From Pseudobdellovibrionaceae bacterium (GTDB lineage: Bacteria; Bdellovibrionota; Bdellovibrionia; Bdellovibrionales; Bdellovibrionaceae), in assembly GCA_022843825.1 (NCBI GenBank), contig JALHMX010000006.1, positions 62,001 to 126,000 of the forward strand: a stretch of 64,000 nucleotides of DNA, read 5' to 3'. Below the pieces are notes generated by a model, which saw nothing but the letters and a program-made list of their open reading frames with translations, did not search any database and had not been told where the DNA came from. The position numbers and the translations under genes were made by a program. Position 1 is the stretch's first letter; every line of letters starts with the position of its first letter. This document shows, piece by piece, positions 1 through 8,756 of this stretch.

Positions 1-1
1 G

Positions 2-436
2 CAGCGCAGGCAAATCCTCAGTCGTTACAAAGTACGCGCACTAGAACGCACTTTAGATTCAGAAAAAGAAAGAAAACATTATTCCAAAGTTCTTCCCTAT
101 TTAGAGTCAGATCAGGAAAAAGTAGATTATCTATCTATTCCAAGTATAGAGGGCCGCCAGGCCTGGGTTATTCGGAATAAAATTTGGTCCCGCGCTAAAA
201 CTGATAAGGATTTTTTAGACGTGGTTGAGTCTCAAGACTTAACCCTAGGAATGAATCAAGAATTAGTCAAAAAATCCTGGGGCGATCCAGAATCTGTCGA
301 ATACAGTGGAAACCCCATTTACCGTAATGAAAAATGGCGCTACGTACGCGATGTTCCATCGGCTCATGGCTACAAGCGCCAACTTCGTCATGTCTTCTTC
401 GAAGGTGGTCGCGTCGTCGGCTGGGAAACAGAATAG
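2..436 (+). CDS. SmpA/OmlA-like small protein, 5'-truncated by the window edge
   Basis: The frame is open from base 2, so the gene begins upstream of the window. About 144 residues are visible. The last 65 or so resemble the SmpA/OmlA (BamE-like) fold: LTLGMNQELVKKSWGDPESV, then a W-Y strand and a final F-x-G-G-x-V strand. This fold usually serves in small envelope proteins that bind a partner. The visible N-terminal part is charged and helical. The GTG at 221 is an internal codon rather than the real start. The stop codon (434-436) lies inside a 9-bp palindrome shared with the convergent enolase gene. Family assignment is inferred from a short motif only. Confidence 0.6.
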   Translation, partial: QRRQILSRYKVRALERTLDSEKERKHYSKVLPYLESDQEKVDYLSIPSIEGRQAWVIRNKIWSRAKTDKDFLDVVESQDLTLGMNQELVKKSWGDPESVEYSGNPIYRNEKWRYVRDVPSAHGYKRQLRHVFFEGGRVVGWETE

Positions 437-449
437 GCGTCGCCTATTC
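431..449. terminator. Palindrome between convergent genes
   Basis: A perfect 9-bp inverted repeat (GAATAGGCG / CGCCTATTC) has a single-base centre. It sits between the TAG of the SmpA-like gene, which it contains, and the TAA of enolase on the other strand. It may act as a bidirectional terminator, though neither side has a T-run. Confidence 0.35.
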
Positions 450-1718
450 TTAACGAAAGCCGGCTTTGTCCCAGTAGATACCAACACCACCTAGATCTTC
501 TTCAATACGTAATAACTGATTATACTTAGCGATGCGCTCCGAACGACAGAGGCTTCCGGTTTTTATTTGGCTGCAGTTTAGGGCCACGGCTAAATCAGCA
601 ATGGTGGTATCTTCTGTTTCTCCACTACGATGAGACATTACTGTTTTCATATTATTTCTTTGGGCCAGGCTAACGGCCTCAGCGGTCTCTGTTAAAGTTC
701 CGATTTGATTCACCTTAACGAGCAAAGCATTCGCTGCCTTTTTCTCTAAGCCCATGCGTAAGCGTTTTGGGTTAGTCACAAATAGATCATCACCGACGAG
801 CTGCACGCGAGAGCCCAAAGCTGACGTCGCACTCACCCAAGAGTCCCAATCGTCTTCAGAAAAGCCATCTTCAATACTGATCAAGGGATACTTCTCACTC
901 CATTTTTTGTAAACATTTTGCAATTCATCACCAGAAAGATTTGTTCCTTCCCAGTGATAGTGCCCATCTTTAAAAAATTCTGTGGCCGCGCAATCTAAGG
1001 CTAAAAAAACATTCTGACCGGCTTCATAACCCGCTTCCAAAATGGCTTGCATTAATAATTCTAAAGCTTGCTCGTTAGATTTGAGAACTGGAGCAAAACC
1101 ACCTTCATCACCCACAGCTGTAGACAAACCTTTTTTGTGAAGAATCTTTTTTAAGGTATGGAATATTTCAGCGCCGGCGCGCAAACTTTCTGCAAATGAG
1201 TTATTAACCGTAGGTACAATCATAAACTCTTGAATGTCTAATCCGTTGTTAGCATGGGCACCGCCATTCAATAAGTTCATTAGCGGCACGGGCAATCGGT
1301 TAGCTTGTGATCCACCAACATAGCGATAAAGCGGAAGGCCCGCTGACTTAGCCGCTGCGTGGGCCACTGCTAATGAAACTCCTAAAATCGCATTAGCTCC
1401 CATTTTGGATTTATTTTCAGTGCCATCTACTTCACGAAGAATTTTATCTATGTAAACTTGCTCGTAAACATTAAGCCCAATAATTTCAGGTGCAATTTTT
1501 TCCCGAACGTTATCTACTGCTTTAAAAACGCCTTTTCCGAAATAGCGTTTGGCATCGCCATCACGAAGCTCGTAAGCTTCATGGGCGCCGGTGCTCGCTC
1601 CTGAAGGAACAGCGGCGCGACCGATATGTCCTGATGCGGTTTTAACTTCAACTTCAACTGTTGGATTACCACGGCTATCCAAAATTTCTCGAGAAACTAA
1701 ACTGACGATTTCAGACAT
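450..1718 (-). CDS. eno: Enolase (phosphopyruvate hydratase)
   Basis: This gene encodes a glycolytic enolase, which interconverts 2-phosphoglycerate and phosphoenolpyruvate in the cytoplasm. The 422-residue protein has normal family length. Visible signatures are [17 protein letters not shown] near the N-terminus, the GDEGGFAP loop with its catalytic glutamate, a metal-site region [12 protein letters not shown], the catalytic lysine in [13 protein letters not shown], and [18 protein letters not shown] near the end. It converges on the truncated upstream gene and is followed 13 bp upstream by an unrelated reading frame on the same strand. Identification is secure. Confidence 0.97.
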   Translation of the reverse strand: MSEIVSLVSREILDSRGNPTVEVEVKTASGHIGRAAVPSGASTGAHEAYELRDGDAKRYFGKGVFKAVDNVREKIAPEIIGLNVYEQVYIDKILREVDGTENKSKMGANAILGVSLAVAHAAAKSAGLPLYRYVGGSQANRLPVPLMNLLNGGAHANNGLDIQEFMIVPTVNNSFAESLRAGAEIFHTLKKILHKKGLSTAVGDEGGFAPVLKSNEQALELLMQAILEAGYEAGQNVFLALDCAATEFFKDGHYHWEGTNLSGDELQNVYKKWSEKYPLISIEDGFSEDDWDSWVSATSALGSRVQLVGDDLFVTNPKRLRMGLEKKAANALLVKVNQIGTLTETAEAVSLAQRNNMKTVMSHRSGETEDTTIADLAVALNCSQIKTGSLCRSERIAKYNQLLRIEEDLGGVGIYWDKAGFR

Positions 1719-1730
1719 AATGTGCCCCTT

Positions 1731-2705
1731 CTATTTCTTATTATCTAATTTATTAACTTTTTTTAAAATCTCTAAACTTTCTAAAATAATTTGTGGGTAC
1801 TGCGCTTTCACAATGTCCCAATCCACTTTATGAAAGGCTTGCTTGATCCCAGGGCTTTGCTTCTGTCCTGCGGTTAATAAGACCACCAGTTGATGAGCAC
1901 GCACCATATAGTCATGCAATTTTGATAAATTTTGTGCCACCTGATGGACAGGCTTATTCATAAATTCAAATTCAATATCATCTCGATTTTCAAATTGATT
2001 AAAATGTTCGGCGTTGACTTCAACATCCGGATGAACACCTTTATTTTGGCTCATACGAATCAATTCTTCGTTGCGATGTTGAAGCTCGCGATTTTTTTCT
2101 TCTAAATCTCGGCTCGACTGTTGCAATTGCAAAATCACATCTTGCATAAGTGATGGCGAAATTTGATGAGGCTCGTCTGCCATTAAAATTGTTGGCTGAT
2201 TTTTCGGCCAGTCCAATTCAAAGCGCAAAAAATTCCAGCGGCAAACTCCAGGCTCAAGACCTACAAAAGTGGGCAACGCTTCGAAAGCGGCTTTAAGATA
2301 TGTTGTAACCAAAGGATACTGTTCAGCGGGCAGCGGAATATCAAAGGCAATGCCTTGTTCACTACGGACAATATTTTCAATCGGCGGCTCTGGAGAAATA
2401 AAATATCCTAAAAACTTTTCAGGCTGTTGAAAAATTTCTTGCGGTCGAGGCATCATTCGCAAAACGCTGTCCAATATTCCCCAAACTTTATTTTTTGAGG
2501 TTAAATGACCGGCCTTAATAAGAATGTCTTCGGAGACCACAATGCGATCAAGAAAGGCTTCCATATCGGGGGCGCGCATCCACAATGAAGAGTCGCGCAA
2601 CTTTTCCCACGGTATAGTCGAATCCGAAAAAAATGCAGATAAATCTACTTTTTCAGCTTCAAGTTGAGTCAATATAGCATGGGTAATTTTACAACTAAAA
2701 CGCAC
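1731..2705 (-). CDS. Uncharacterised cytoplasmic protein with central coiled coil
   Basis: This 324-residue protein has no signal peptide or membrane segment, and I do not recognise its family with confidence. The first 60 residues (CKITHAILTQLEAEKVDLSA and an RxPD-type segment) vaguely resemble the N-terminal ligand-binding module of some AraC-type regulators, but no helix-turn-helix follows. A charged coiled coil occupies about residues 195-225, with repeated E-K-N-R-E-L patterns. A helical C-terminal segment rich in Lys and Leu ends the protein. The start is GTG at 2705 with no convincing ribosome site, so the N-terminus is uncertain. It lies between the CpaF-type ATPase gene and enolase, all on the minus strand. 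Confidence 0.55.
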   Translation of the reverse strand: MRFSCKITHAILTQLEAEKVDLSAFFSDSTIPWEKLRDSSLWMRAPDMEAFLDRIVVSEDILIKAGHLTSKNKVWGILDSVLRMMPRPQEIFQQPEKFLGYFISPEPPIENIVRSEQGIAFDIPLPAEQYPLVTTYLKAAFEALPTFVGLEPGVCRWNFLRFELDWPKNQPTILMADEPHQISPSLMQDVILQLQQSSRDLEEKNRELQHRNEELIRMSQNKGVHPDVEVNAEHFNQFENRDDIEFEFMNKPVHQVAQNLSKLHDYMVRAHQLVVLLTAGQKQSPGIKQAFHKVDWDIVKAQYPQIILESLEILKKVNKLDNKK

Positions 2706-2757
2706 GCCAATAATCTAATGTGAGCGGCGTATTTCTGCAACTGCTAAGAATGAAAAA

Positions 2758-3897
2758 CTAAGCTGCTGCTTTGACGGGCTTTTGGAATTTAGTCAGTGGG
2801 AAGTTGATTTTATTGTCAACAATTTCCGAATAGAAAGAGGGAATATTCCCCGTAGGCTCGATGGAACCTTCGAGTTTTCCGTCTTGGCGACGAGCTAAGG
2901 CTTTAATTTCAAAAATGGGAACTACAATGTATTTTCCCTTTTCATCTATGCCTTTTACCTCTGAAATAGCCCCTATTTTTCGAGAGCCGTCAGCGTATCT
3001 TGAGATTTGTATAATAATATCCACAGCGGATGCGACTTGTGATGTCAGAGCTTTTTCACTTATTTTAGCATCTCCACCAGCCGCCAGTGCCTCTAAACGA
3101 ACAATCGCATCTTCAGGCGTATTAGCATGCACTGTTCCCATGCTTCCTTTATGCCCCGTATTCATCGCATTGATTAATTCCAGAGCTTCGCTGGATCGAA
3201 CCTCACCTACGATAATGCGGTCCGGTCGCAATCGTAGAGAGCTTTTTAATAAATCACGCATCGTGATTTCACCTTTACCCAGCTGGTCAGCCAAGCGCGT
3301 CTCAAATCGCACAACATGTTCATAATCAATTTGTAATTCAGATGAATCTTCAATCACTAAAACACGCTGACCTTTTGGAATACGTGAACACAACAAACTT
3401 AATAATGTGGTTTTACCTGAGCCGGTACCACCGCTGACAATAATATTTTTTCCCAGAAACATGCATAGATCAATAAACATCCATGCATCCGGTGTTATAG
3501 TTCCGTGCTTAATGTATTCTACTGGAGAAATTTTGTTCGATGTGAATTTGCGGATACTAATTACAGTTCCTTGACGAGAGATCGGTGGAAAAACCGCCGC
3601 AATACGTGAACCACTGGCCGGTGATCCTTCAATAATAGGAAGCCGAGCGTCTAGTCGCGGTTCATCTTTACTGATACGACGACCTACGGATTGGGCGATA
3701 CTATTGATCGCCGCTTGCAAACTGTCCTCATCGGCAAACTGTGCTGGAGTTAATTCCAGCTTACCATTGCGCTCAACAAAAATTTGTCCTGGACCATTAA
3801 TAAGTACTTCTGAAACGCCGGGATCATTCAAATACTCAGAGACCGGAGCTAGCGCCCGGGCTATGACTTCTTTAAAATTTGATTGATCGTCAGACAT
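2758..3897 (-). CDS. cpaF: CpaF/TadA-type pilus or secretion ATPase
   Basis: The 379-residue protein belongs to the VirB11/CpaF secretion ATPases, hexameric motors that power Flp/Tad pilus assembly or type IV-like secretion at the inner membrane. It shows the N-terminal segment with SEVLINGPGQIFVERNGKL, the Walker A motif VSGGTGSGKTTLLSLL, an Asp box around VLVIEDSSELQ, a Walker B-like LRPDRIIVGEVR and the His box MGTVHANTPEDAIVRLEAL. It is somewhat shorter than Caulobacter CpaF, lacking a long N-terminal extension. Other tad genes are not visible here, so it may belong to a dispersed pilus system. A small periplasmic protein gene lies directly upstream on the same strand. Confidence 0.9.
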   Translation of the reverse strand: MSDDQSNFKEVIARALAPVSEYLNDPGVSEVLINGPGQIFVERNGKLELTPAQFADEDSLQAAINSIAQSVGRRISKDEPRLDARLPIIEGSPASGSRIAAVFPPISRQGTVISIRKFTSNKISPVEYIKHGTITPDAWMFIDLCMFLGKNIIVSGGTGSGKTTLLSLLCSRIPKGQRVLVIEDSSELQIDYEHVVRFETRLADQLGKGEITMRDLLKSSLRLRPDRIIVGEVRSSEALELINAMNTGHKGSMGTVHANTPEDAIVRLEALAAGGDAKISEKALTSQVASAVDIIIQISRYADGSRKIGAISEVKGIDEKGKYIVVPIFEIKALARRQDGKLEGSIEPTGNIPSFYSEIVDNKINFPLTKFQKPVKAAA

Positions 3898-3914
3898 TAT
3901 AAACTCAATTCTTT

Positions 3915-4448
3915 TTATTCATCTGAAACGGAGGCCGTTTTGCGAGTTTTCTTATCCGTTATCACAACAACGGTTCCTGAAGCTCCGGTTTCGGGACTTT
4001 GAAATGAAAACACGCCTTCAATTTTCGGACTGATATTAAAAGTTCGTATGTTGCCATAAACTGTATTGTGGCTTTGCGAAAAAGAATCCATCAAAAAGCT
4101 AACGTTCTTTTCCTTAGGATTTAAATTAACCACATGAATTTTGTACACATACCCTTTTTGCAAATTAATTTCACTGGGAATAAAGCCTTCTTCTGTTTGA
4201 ATAATTACAATATCTTTTGAGGGTTCAACTGGGCTAATCGCGTTTTTTAAAGCTTGCACCAAGCTTGGACTTCCTTGGTCAGGGTCCACCGGAGTTGTTG
4301 ACGTCGGCATCCGCACATTTTCAACTTTTTTAAAATCCACCTGACGACGACTTAAATCTATCTTCCATTCAGCATGAACTTTCACTTGTACCAAGTAAAA
4401 CAAAGTAAATAAAGCTATCTTTGAATAAGTTAAATTTGTTTTCATCAT
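3915..4448 (-). CDS. Periplasmic cupredoxin-like protein
   Basis: The 177-residue protein starts with a signal peptide (TYSKIALFTLFYLVQVKVHA). After a Pro/Ser-rich linker, a domain at about residues 80-170 has a cupredoxin-like strand pattern: IVIIQTEEGFIPSEINLQKG, YKIHVVNLNPKEKNVSF, then a late GVFSFQSPETGASGTVVV strand. In true copper proteins the last loop supplies Cys/His/Met ligands. Here no clear C-H-M set is visible, so copper binding is doubtful. It lies between cpaF and a 92-residue gene on the same strand with short gaps, which suggests co-transcription. Function unknown. Confidence 0.6.
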   Translation of the reverse strand: MMKTNLTYSKIALFTLFYLVQVKVHAEWKIDLSRRQVDFKKVENVRMPTSTTPVDPDQGSPSLVQALKNAISPVEPSKDIVIIQTEEGFIPSEINLQKGYVYKIHVVNLNPKEKNVSFLMDSFSQSHNTVYGNIRTFNISPKIEGVFSFQSPETGASGTVVVITDKKTRKTASVSDE

Positions 4449-4453
4449 GACTC

Positions 4454-4732
4454 CTAATGCAATTCTTTTCGATCTTGAAATTCACTAAACTCACGTGCCA
4501 CTTCTACAGCAATAAACTCTAAATTACGTTGATCCATATTTAACAAGGTCTTCACCAATAAATTTTTATCACCACCACAAGAATTGATGGTTAAGCAAAG
4601 ATGACGGACTAGCTGCGGCTGACTGTGCATCTCTTTATTGATTTGTTCCCAATCGGCATTTAACACGGGATCAATTGCGCCAATTGAATAAAGTGCATCA
4701 AATACTGCTTGTAAATCGCCTTGAATAAACAT
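4454..4732 (-). CDS. Small hypothetical protein
   Basis: A 92-residue soluble protein of unknown family with no signal peptide. It is largely helical and contains the central segment QLVRHLCLTINSCGGDKNLL with two cysteines, and a charged C-terminus rich in Glu, Arg and Phe. Its stop is 6 bp from the start of the cupredoxin-like gene, so the two are probably one transcript with cpaF downstream. A ribosome site (GGAGGA on the minus strand) directly precedes the ATG. It may be accessory to the ATPase, which is inference from position only. Confidence 0.6.
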   Translation of the reverse strand: MFIQGDLQAVFDALYSIGAIDPVLNADWEQINKEMHSQPQLVRHLCLTINSCGGDKNLLVKTLLNMDQRNLEFIAVEVAREFSEFQDRKELH

Positions 4733-4852
4733 CAGAATCCTCCTTGATTACATCGGCCAACTTAAAGGATGGCTTAATGTATTTATCGGAAGGACTTTGG
4801 AATAACTTGAGTCATTGTGAGACAACCGGACCAAGGCCCGGTAAGCAAATAG

Positions 4853-4903
4853 GTACCAGTTCCCTTTTTGTAAGGCACTGCAGTACGAAAAGGGAACTGG
4901 TAC
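4853..4903. repeat. Dispersed palindrome, copy A
   Basis: Arms GTACCAGTTCCCTTTTTGTA (4853-4872) and its near-exact complement (4884-4903, 19 of 20 matching) flank an 11-base loop containing CTGCAG. It lies 5 bp past the stop of the minus-strand gene at 4908-5597. A second copy with the same arm sequence is found at 32234-32290, so this is a repeated element rather than a chance hairpin. It could double as a terminator, although no T-run follows. Confidence 0.8.
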
Positions 4904-4907
4904 TTTT

Positions 4908-5597
4908 CTAATTCATCGATCGAAGTTCGCCTAGACCATTAATAAAATAGATCGCACGCGATTCGTTATGCACCACAACCGTATCCACGGACCAGTGTAT
5001 ATTCATTTGAATGCCTGCTACCGGGCTTGATACGGTTCCTAAGTTCGCCACCACGGGCACTTCTACTGTAGACTTAAAAGAGTATCCCCAAGCCACAAAT
5101 AAATTGGCCACGTCCACCGTCGCCCCCTGAATGTAGCGACCTTGATGATTAAAATGACCACCGTAATGAAAAATGACTGTGTATTGGAAATCAACCACCG
5201 TCATTCCAAACAAATTCACATAACTGACCCGATAAGATTTACTTCGAGGCATTTGCCAGCCTGCCAATTGCTGCCAATTTGTAATTCCGTCTGGAATGGC
5301 GTTGGCAGAAATATTTTTGGATTCAAAAACAGGTCTACCATTATCGGCAATCGTCCAAATTTTTTCCCCAATATTTACGATAGCATCAAGTATAACGCCT
5401 ACGCCTTTTACTTTACCGGCCACATCATTCATCTTTTGATCAGATAAAACCTTATTGGCTAACGGCGCCTGATCAGGAATCTCCTCGATCATCATAGACT
5501 CTACTGTTAAATGACTGACTTCGGCCTTGGTTAAAGCCTTCGCCTGAATCGCCGAAATCATAACGGTCGACATTACGACCAAAAGCACTTTTTTCAT
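4908..5597 (-). CDS. Secreted protein of unknown function
   Basis: The 229-residue protein begins with a clear Sec signal peptide (MKKVLLVVMSTVMISAIQAKA). The mature part has a short helical region, then a strand-rich region from about residue 95 with alternating aromatic residues (YRVSYVNLFGMTVVDFQYTV, then a HYGGHFNHQGRYIQG segment rich in His and Gly). No cysteines, catalytic motif or lipobox is apparent. It is probably periplasmic, surface or exported. Family not recognised. It is a separate unit from the gene upstream on the same strand, with a 125-bp gap containing two small inverted repeats. Confidence 0.6.
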   Translation of the reverse strand: MKKVLLVVMSTVMISAIQAKALTKAEVSHLTVESMMIEEIPDQAPLANKVLSDQKMNDVAGKVKGVGVILDAIVNIGEKIWTIADNGRPVFESKNISANAIPDGITNWQQLAGWQMPRSKSYRVSYVNLFGMTVVDFQYTVIFHYGGHFNHQGRYIQGATVDVANLFVAWGYSFKSTVEVPVVANLGTVSSPVAGIQMNIHWSVDTVVVHNESRAIYFINGLGELRSMN

Positions 5598-5613
5598 ATT
5601 TCCCCCAATGAAA

Positions 5614-5690
5614 ACTTGGTCCCCACCAAGTCAAAGAGGTTTATACCTAATATAATGGCGAATTCATACCTGTTACTATCCTGACAGGTA
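5614..5690. promoter_or_regulatory. Gap with two inverted repeats
   Basis: The 5598-5722 gap holds ACTTGGT-cccc-ACCAAGT (5614-5631), which lies in the leader of the 4908-5597 gene, and TACCTGT...ACAGGTA (5667-5690). A TATAAT-like string lies at 5650-5655 on the plus strand, but no plus-strand gene follows. The repeats may be an operator and a transcription end. Neither assignment is firm. Confidence 0.25.
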
Positions 5691-5722
5691 AGAACTACAT
5701 AGGGTGACATTTAGGGTACGGT

Positions 5723-7291
5723 TTAGGGGGTCTGGCTAGCTGCGCGAGTCGCTATTTCTTGAATTTCTTTGGCTGTAAAAAGATTTAAAAGATTGGTTTT
5801 TGCATACTGAATTCCAGAAGCTTTGCGAGTATATAAAATAGTAAATCGGTCTTCTGCATCAAGATTGACTCTTGGGTCACGTGCCTTTTCTTGTAAAGCC
5901 TTAAGTAAAGTTAATCTTAGTTGATCCAAGTTTTGAGTCGTCGGCTGAAACCCTAAGATCTTAGAAAACTCACCTTGTGCTACGTCTAATAACATTTTGT
6001 TGCCTTGATGAATTGGTCCCGACTTAAAATTAACTTCTGGTCCTGTGAATTCATTATCTGTATACAGAGCTTCCATAATTGGTTTACCTGCATGGTATAC
6101 GCCATTCAAAACATCATGCTTTGTTATCACATGCCAATCGTCGGTTCTCACTTTATAGTAAACGCTGACGCGCATGCCGTCTTTACTTACACGGATTTCA
6201 TCGATGGGATTTAAGGATTCCGCAATAAGCAGCGGCTTTTGACCGAGGTCATGTCGAAAAATCTGTCCTGATGGATTTACTGTAAAAACGGCGTCATCGC
6301 TGAGCTTCAATAGAAACCCTGAGTATCTATATTTATTTTTACTAATTGTAGTTAAATAAATATACTCTTTAGCAATCGTCGAAAGTTTTTGTCCTTTATT
6401 ATTAAAAATATGTGCTTCGCCATAAACATCAACAACTGCAAATAAAGTCTGACTGTAGTTCACAATTAACTGAGTCGCCTTTGGAATTGTAACTGAAAAT
6501 GTCGCAGATGAAACAACTCCGGTCCTAGTATTGATTTTAATCTGCACTTGAGGGTCAGAGCTATCGACCAGCTGAGTTAAAAAGGGGTTAACTACTTTTT
6601 TTGAAAGAATAAATCTTAATGGTAACGAAGCTAAATAATTCATTCGATAAGTTCGCTTATAGTATGCAAGATCTCGTTCTAAATGTCGAATATGCTCCAT
6701 GGCGTATCGCTTAGTATTATCAGCATCCATATATTTATATTGATTCCTACTTTCCTTAAGCTTTTGCTCCAGTTCAATAATTGCATCGTATGATCCAGTT
6801 ACAGCTCTTCCGATCTTGGTGGCTTCCCACCCAGGAATAAGCCTTTGCTCGCTGGCCATTTTCTTTATCAGTGAAATATCTTTATCAATTTTAGTCATCG
6901 CCTGATCTGTCTCATCCATAGTTTTCTGCACGAAAGCTTTATCACCGGGTATTCTATTTTGACGAACGAGCTCGTTCATTTCCTGATCCCAGTTTCTTTC
7001 GATTTTTTGAATCATTTTATCGGTCTCTTCCAGCGCCTTTTGCACTTCTGGATTATCAATAGGATATTCCCCGTCGAGCTGAAGGTCGTCGAATGTATCA
7101 TCCCATTGTTGAGTAATTTCTTTTACAATTTCGTTGGTGTCTTGAATAGCCAAAGCAGTCTCACCGACTTTTGTAGTTGTATCTCTGAAAACCATAGCGC
7201 ATTGATTACCGGATGAGGCTTCAACAACGTTCTGATAGGAAATCAAAAATAAAATAGAAAAAAAGCTAATAGCTTTGATAAGCAGTTTCAT
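5723..7291 (-). CDS. Large secreted coiled-coil protein of unknown function
   Basis: The 522-residue protein has an N-terminal signal peptide (about residues 1-25). Residues 30-210 are strongly helical and charged, with repeated segments of the type T-D-x-x-(I/M)-x-K-I-(E/D)-x-x-W/I, suggesting a coiled-coil or helical bundle. Residues 225-420 look strand-rich, and short stretches (SKDGMRVSVYYKV, YSGFLLKLSDDAVFTVNPSG) resemble blades of a beta propeller. A final helical stretch ends the protein. No catalytic motif is visible and I cannot name the family. It is monocistronic, with gaps on both sides. Confidence 0.6.
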   Translation of the reverse strand: MKLLIKAISFFSILFLISYQNVVEASSGNQCAMVFRDTTTKVGETALAIQDTNEIVKEITQQWDDTFDDLQLDGEYPIDNPEVQKALEETDKMIQKIERNWDQEMNELVRQNRIPGDKAFVQKTMDETDQAMTKIDKDISLIKKMASEQRLIPGWEATKIGRAVTGSYDAIIELEQKLKESRNQYKYMDADNTKRYAMEHIRHLERDLAYYKRTYRMNYLASLPLRFILSKKVVNPFLTQLVDSSDPQVQIKINTRTGVVSSATFSVTIPKATQLIVNYSQTLFAVVDVYGEAHIFNNKGQKLSTIAKEYIYLTTISKNKYRYSGFLLKLSDDAVFTVNPSGQIFRHDLGQKPLLIAESLNPIDEIRVSKDGMRVSVYYKVRTDDWHVITKHDVLNGVYHAGKPIMEALYTDNEFTGPEVNFKSGPIHQGNKMLLDVAQGEFSKILGFQPTTQNLDQLRLTLLKALQEKARDPRVNLDAEDRFTILYTRKASGIQYAKTNLLNLFTAKEIQEIATRAASQTP

Positions 7292-7346
7292 TATAAGAAA
7301 ATATCGGCATTTGTTGATTTACAGCACACTCAACTTAAGTCTAGAA

Positions 7347-8720
7347 CTACTCCAGCACCGCATTCAAAATCTTATCAAAGGTCGCGCGAACTAAAGCTTC
7401 GTCCTTAGAACCATTATAGATAAAGGTGAAAGCAAATTCGTCAGAAGCCTTGTGGGGGCGTTTACCAGCGTAGCCTGATAAGGTGACGACACCGTTAAGG
7501 TAGCCGGTTTTAGCGCGGACATAACCTTCTGCTGGGGTTCCAATCATACGACGCTTAAGTGTACCATCGGCTCCCGACAGAGGAAGACTTTCAATCATGC
7601 TGGGGTAAATTTTAAAATCACTTTTAGCTGCGTTTAAAACTTTGTTGAGGACACTGGCTGAAAATTGATTGTCTCGGGAAAATCCCGATGGATTAAGTAA
7701 GGTGATTTCTTTTTCCGTAATTCCAATATTTTGCAGTTCTTTTTTTATTTGATTAACACCTTCACTGAGTTTCGCTGGAGTTTTCCCCGATTGAACAGCC
7801 AAATTTTTGGTTAACATCTCGGCCACGTAGTTGTTGGAAAATTTATTCATGTCAGCCAGGATTTGAGGCAGTGGCTTACTTTCGGTGAAGGCCACCAGTC
7901 TTGCAGATAAAGGCACTTTACCCGCCTTGATTTTTCCTTCGACGGTAATATTTCGTTGTTTGAGGAAGGCTTTCAAATTTTCGCCGAACCATTTGATGGG
8001 GTCACTGACATTTTTATAATAAGCCTTCTCTGCTGCATGAGGAGATAGTTGTCCAGAGACATGAATAGATTGCTTGGCTTGATCGATAGAAATAATTAGA
8101 TCCTTCGGCTTACTATTAAGCTTTGCAGTATTTCTTAAGGTGAAAAAATCGCTTTCGGGATCAACATAGGCTTGAACTTGGTTGTTGTTAGGTTTGATAT
8201 ATATGTTGACTGAATTCCAATTGAAACTAAGGGCACCTACCGGCGCATCGTATGATCGATCACGTCTGATGGATTCGCGTGATTCATCATAGCGTATATC
8301 ATCAAATAATGTGTCGTCTAAAATAATATCACCGGAAATTTTTGATAGGCCCTGGCGCTTGAATTCATTGACTAAGAACCACATGTTTTCAGACACAAAG
8401 CCGGGGTCCCCGCCCCCTTTAACATATAGATTTTTACCATCGTAGTACATTTCGGTTTTGAATTTATGTTGAAGCGGAATTTGTTTTAAAACCGCATAGG
8501 CCGTTAAAATTTTTGTAACTGATGCCGGTATCATTTTTTTATTTTCATTAAGTCCGAAAACTTTTTTACCATCTTGGTCGATTTGCATTGTTAGATCTGA
8601 ATGAGATAAACCGTTAGATTTAATGATCTGCATTATCTTGTCTGTATTGACTTGTGCGTTGGCACTTATGTTACCTAGACCTAAGTTTATAAAAATTATG
8701 AATTTTAATATTCTTAACAT
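7347..8720 (-). CDS. dacB: D-alanyl-D-alanine carboxypeptidase/endopeptidase, PBP4 type
   Basis: This is an S13-family penicillin-binding protein that trims peptidoglycan stem peptides or cuts 4-3 crosslinks in the periplasm. The 457-residue protein has a signal peptide (residues 1-22) and all three active-site motifs: SxxK in MIPASVTKILTAYAVL, SxN in MNKFSNNYVAEML and KTG in VRAKTGYLNGVVTLSGYAG. Length and domain-insert spacing fit DacB. It is transcribed away from the adjacent lspA fusion gene with a 36-bp gap between the two starts. In predatory relatives such enzymes remodel prey wall, but nothing in this sequence distinguishes a prey-directed from a housekeeping role. Confidence 0.92.
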   Translation of the reverse strand: MLRILKFIIFINLGLGNISANAQVNTDKIMQIIKSNGLSHSDLTMQIDQDGKKVFGLNENKKMIPASVTKILTAYAVLKQIPLQHKFKTEMYYDGKNLYVKGGGDPGFVSENMWFLVNEFKRQGLSKISGDIILDDTLFDDIRYDESRESIRRDRSYDAPVGALSFNWNSVNIYIKPNNNQVQAYVDPESDFFTLRNTAKLNSKPKDLIISIDQAKQSIHVSGQLSPHAAEKAYYKNVSDPIKWFGENLKAFLKQRNITVEGKIKAGKVPLSARLVAFTESKPLPQILADMNKFSNNYVAEMLTKNLAVQSGKTPAKLSEGVNQIKKELQNIGITEKEITLLNPSGFSRDNQFSASVLNKVLNAAKSDFKIYPSMIESLPLSGADGTLKRRMIGTPAEGYVRAKTGYLNGVVTLSGYAGKRPHKASDEFAFTFIYNGSKDEALVRATFDKILNAVLE

Positions 8721-8756
8721 GCTTGATCCTTTTTCTTAGATTACTATGATGACTAC

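Noticed and set aside
2861..3325. A 154-residue open frame antisense to the pilus ATPase gene
   Set aside because: It is a shadow of a strongly conserved gene on the other strand and its translation has no known motif.
4454..5597. Thought that the small genes by the pilus ATPase might be a host-interaction type locus of Bdellovibrio
   Set aside because: The lengths and sequences gave no match that I could confirm, so the idea is only memory-based speculation.
7302..7321. TATCGGC with TTTA, a sigma-28-like pair upstream of the 5723-7291 gene
   Set aside because: The spacer is only 9 bases, too short for this promoter type.
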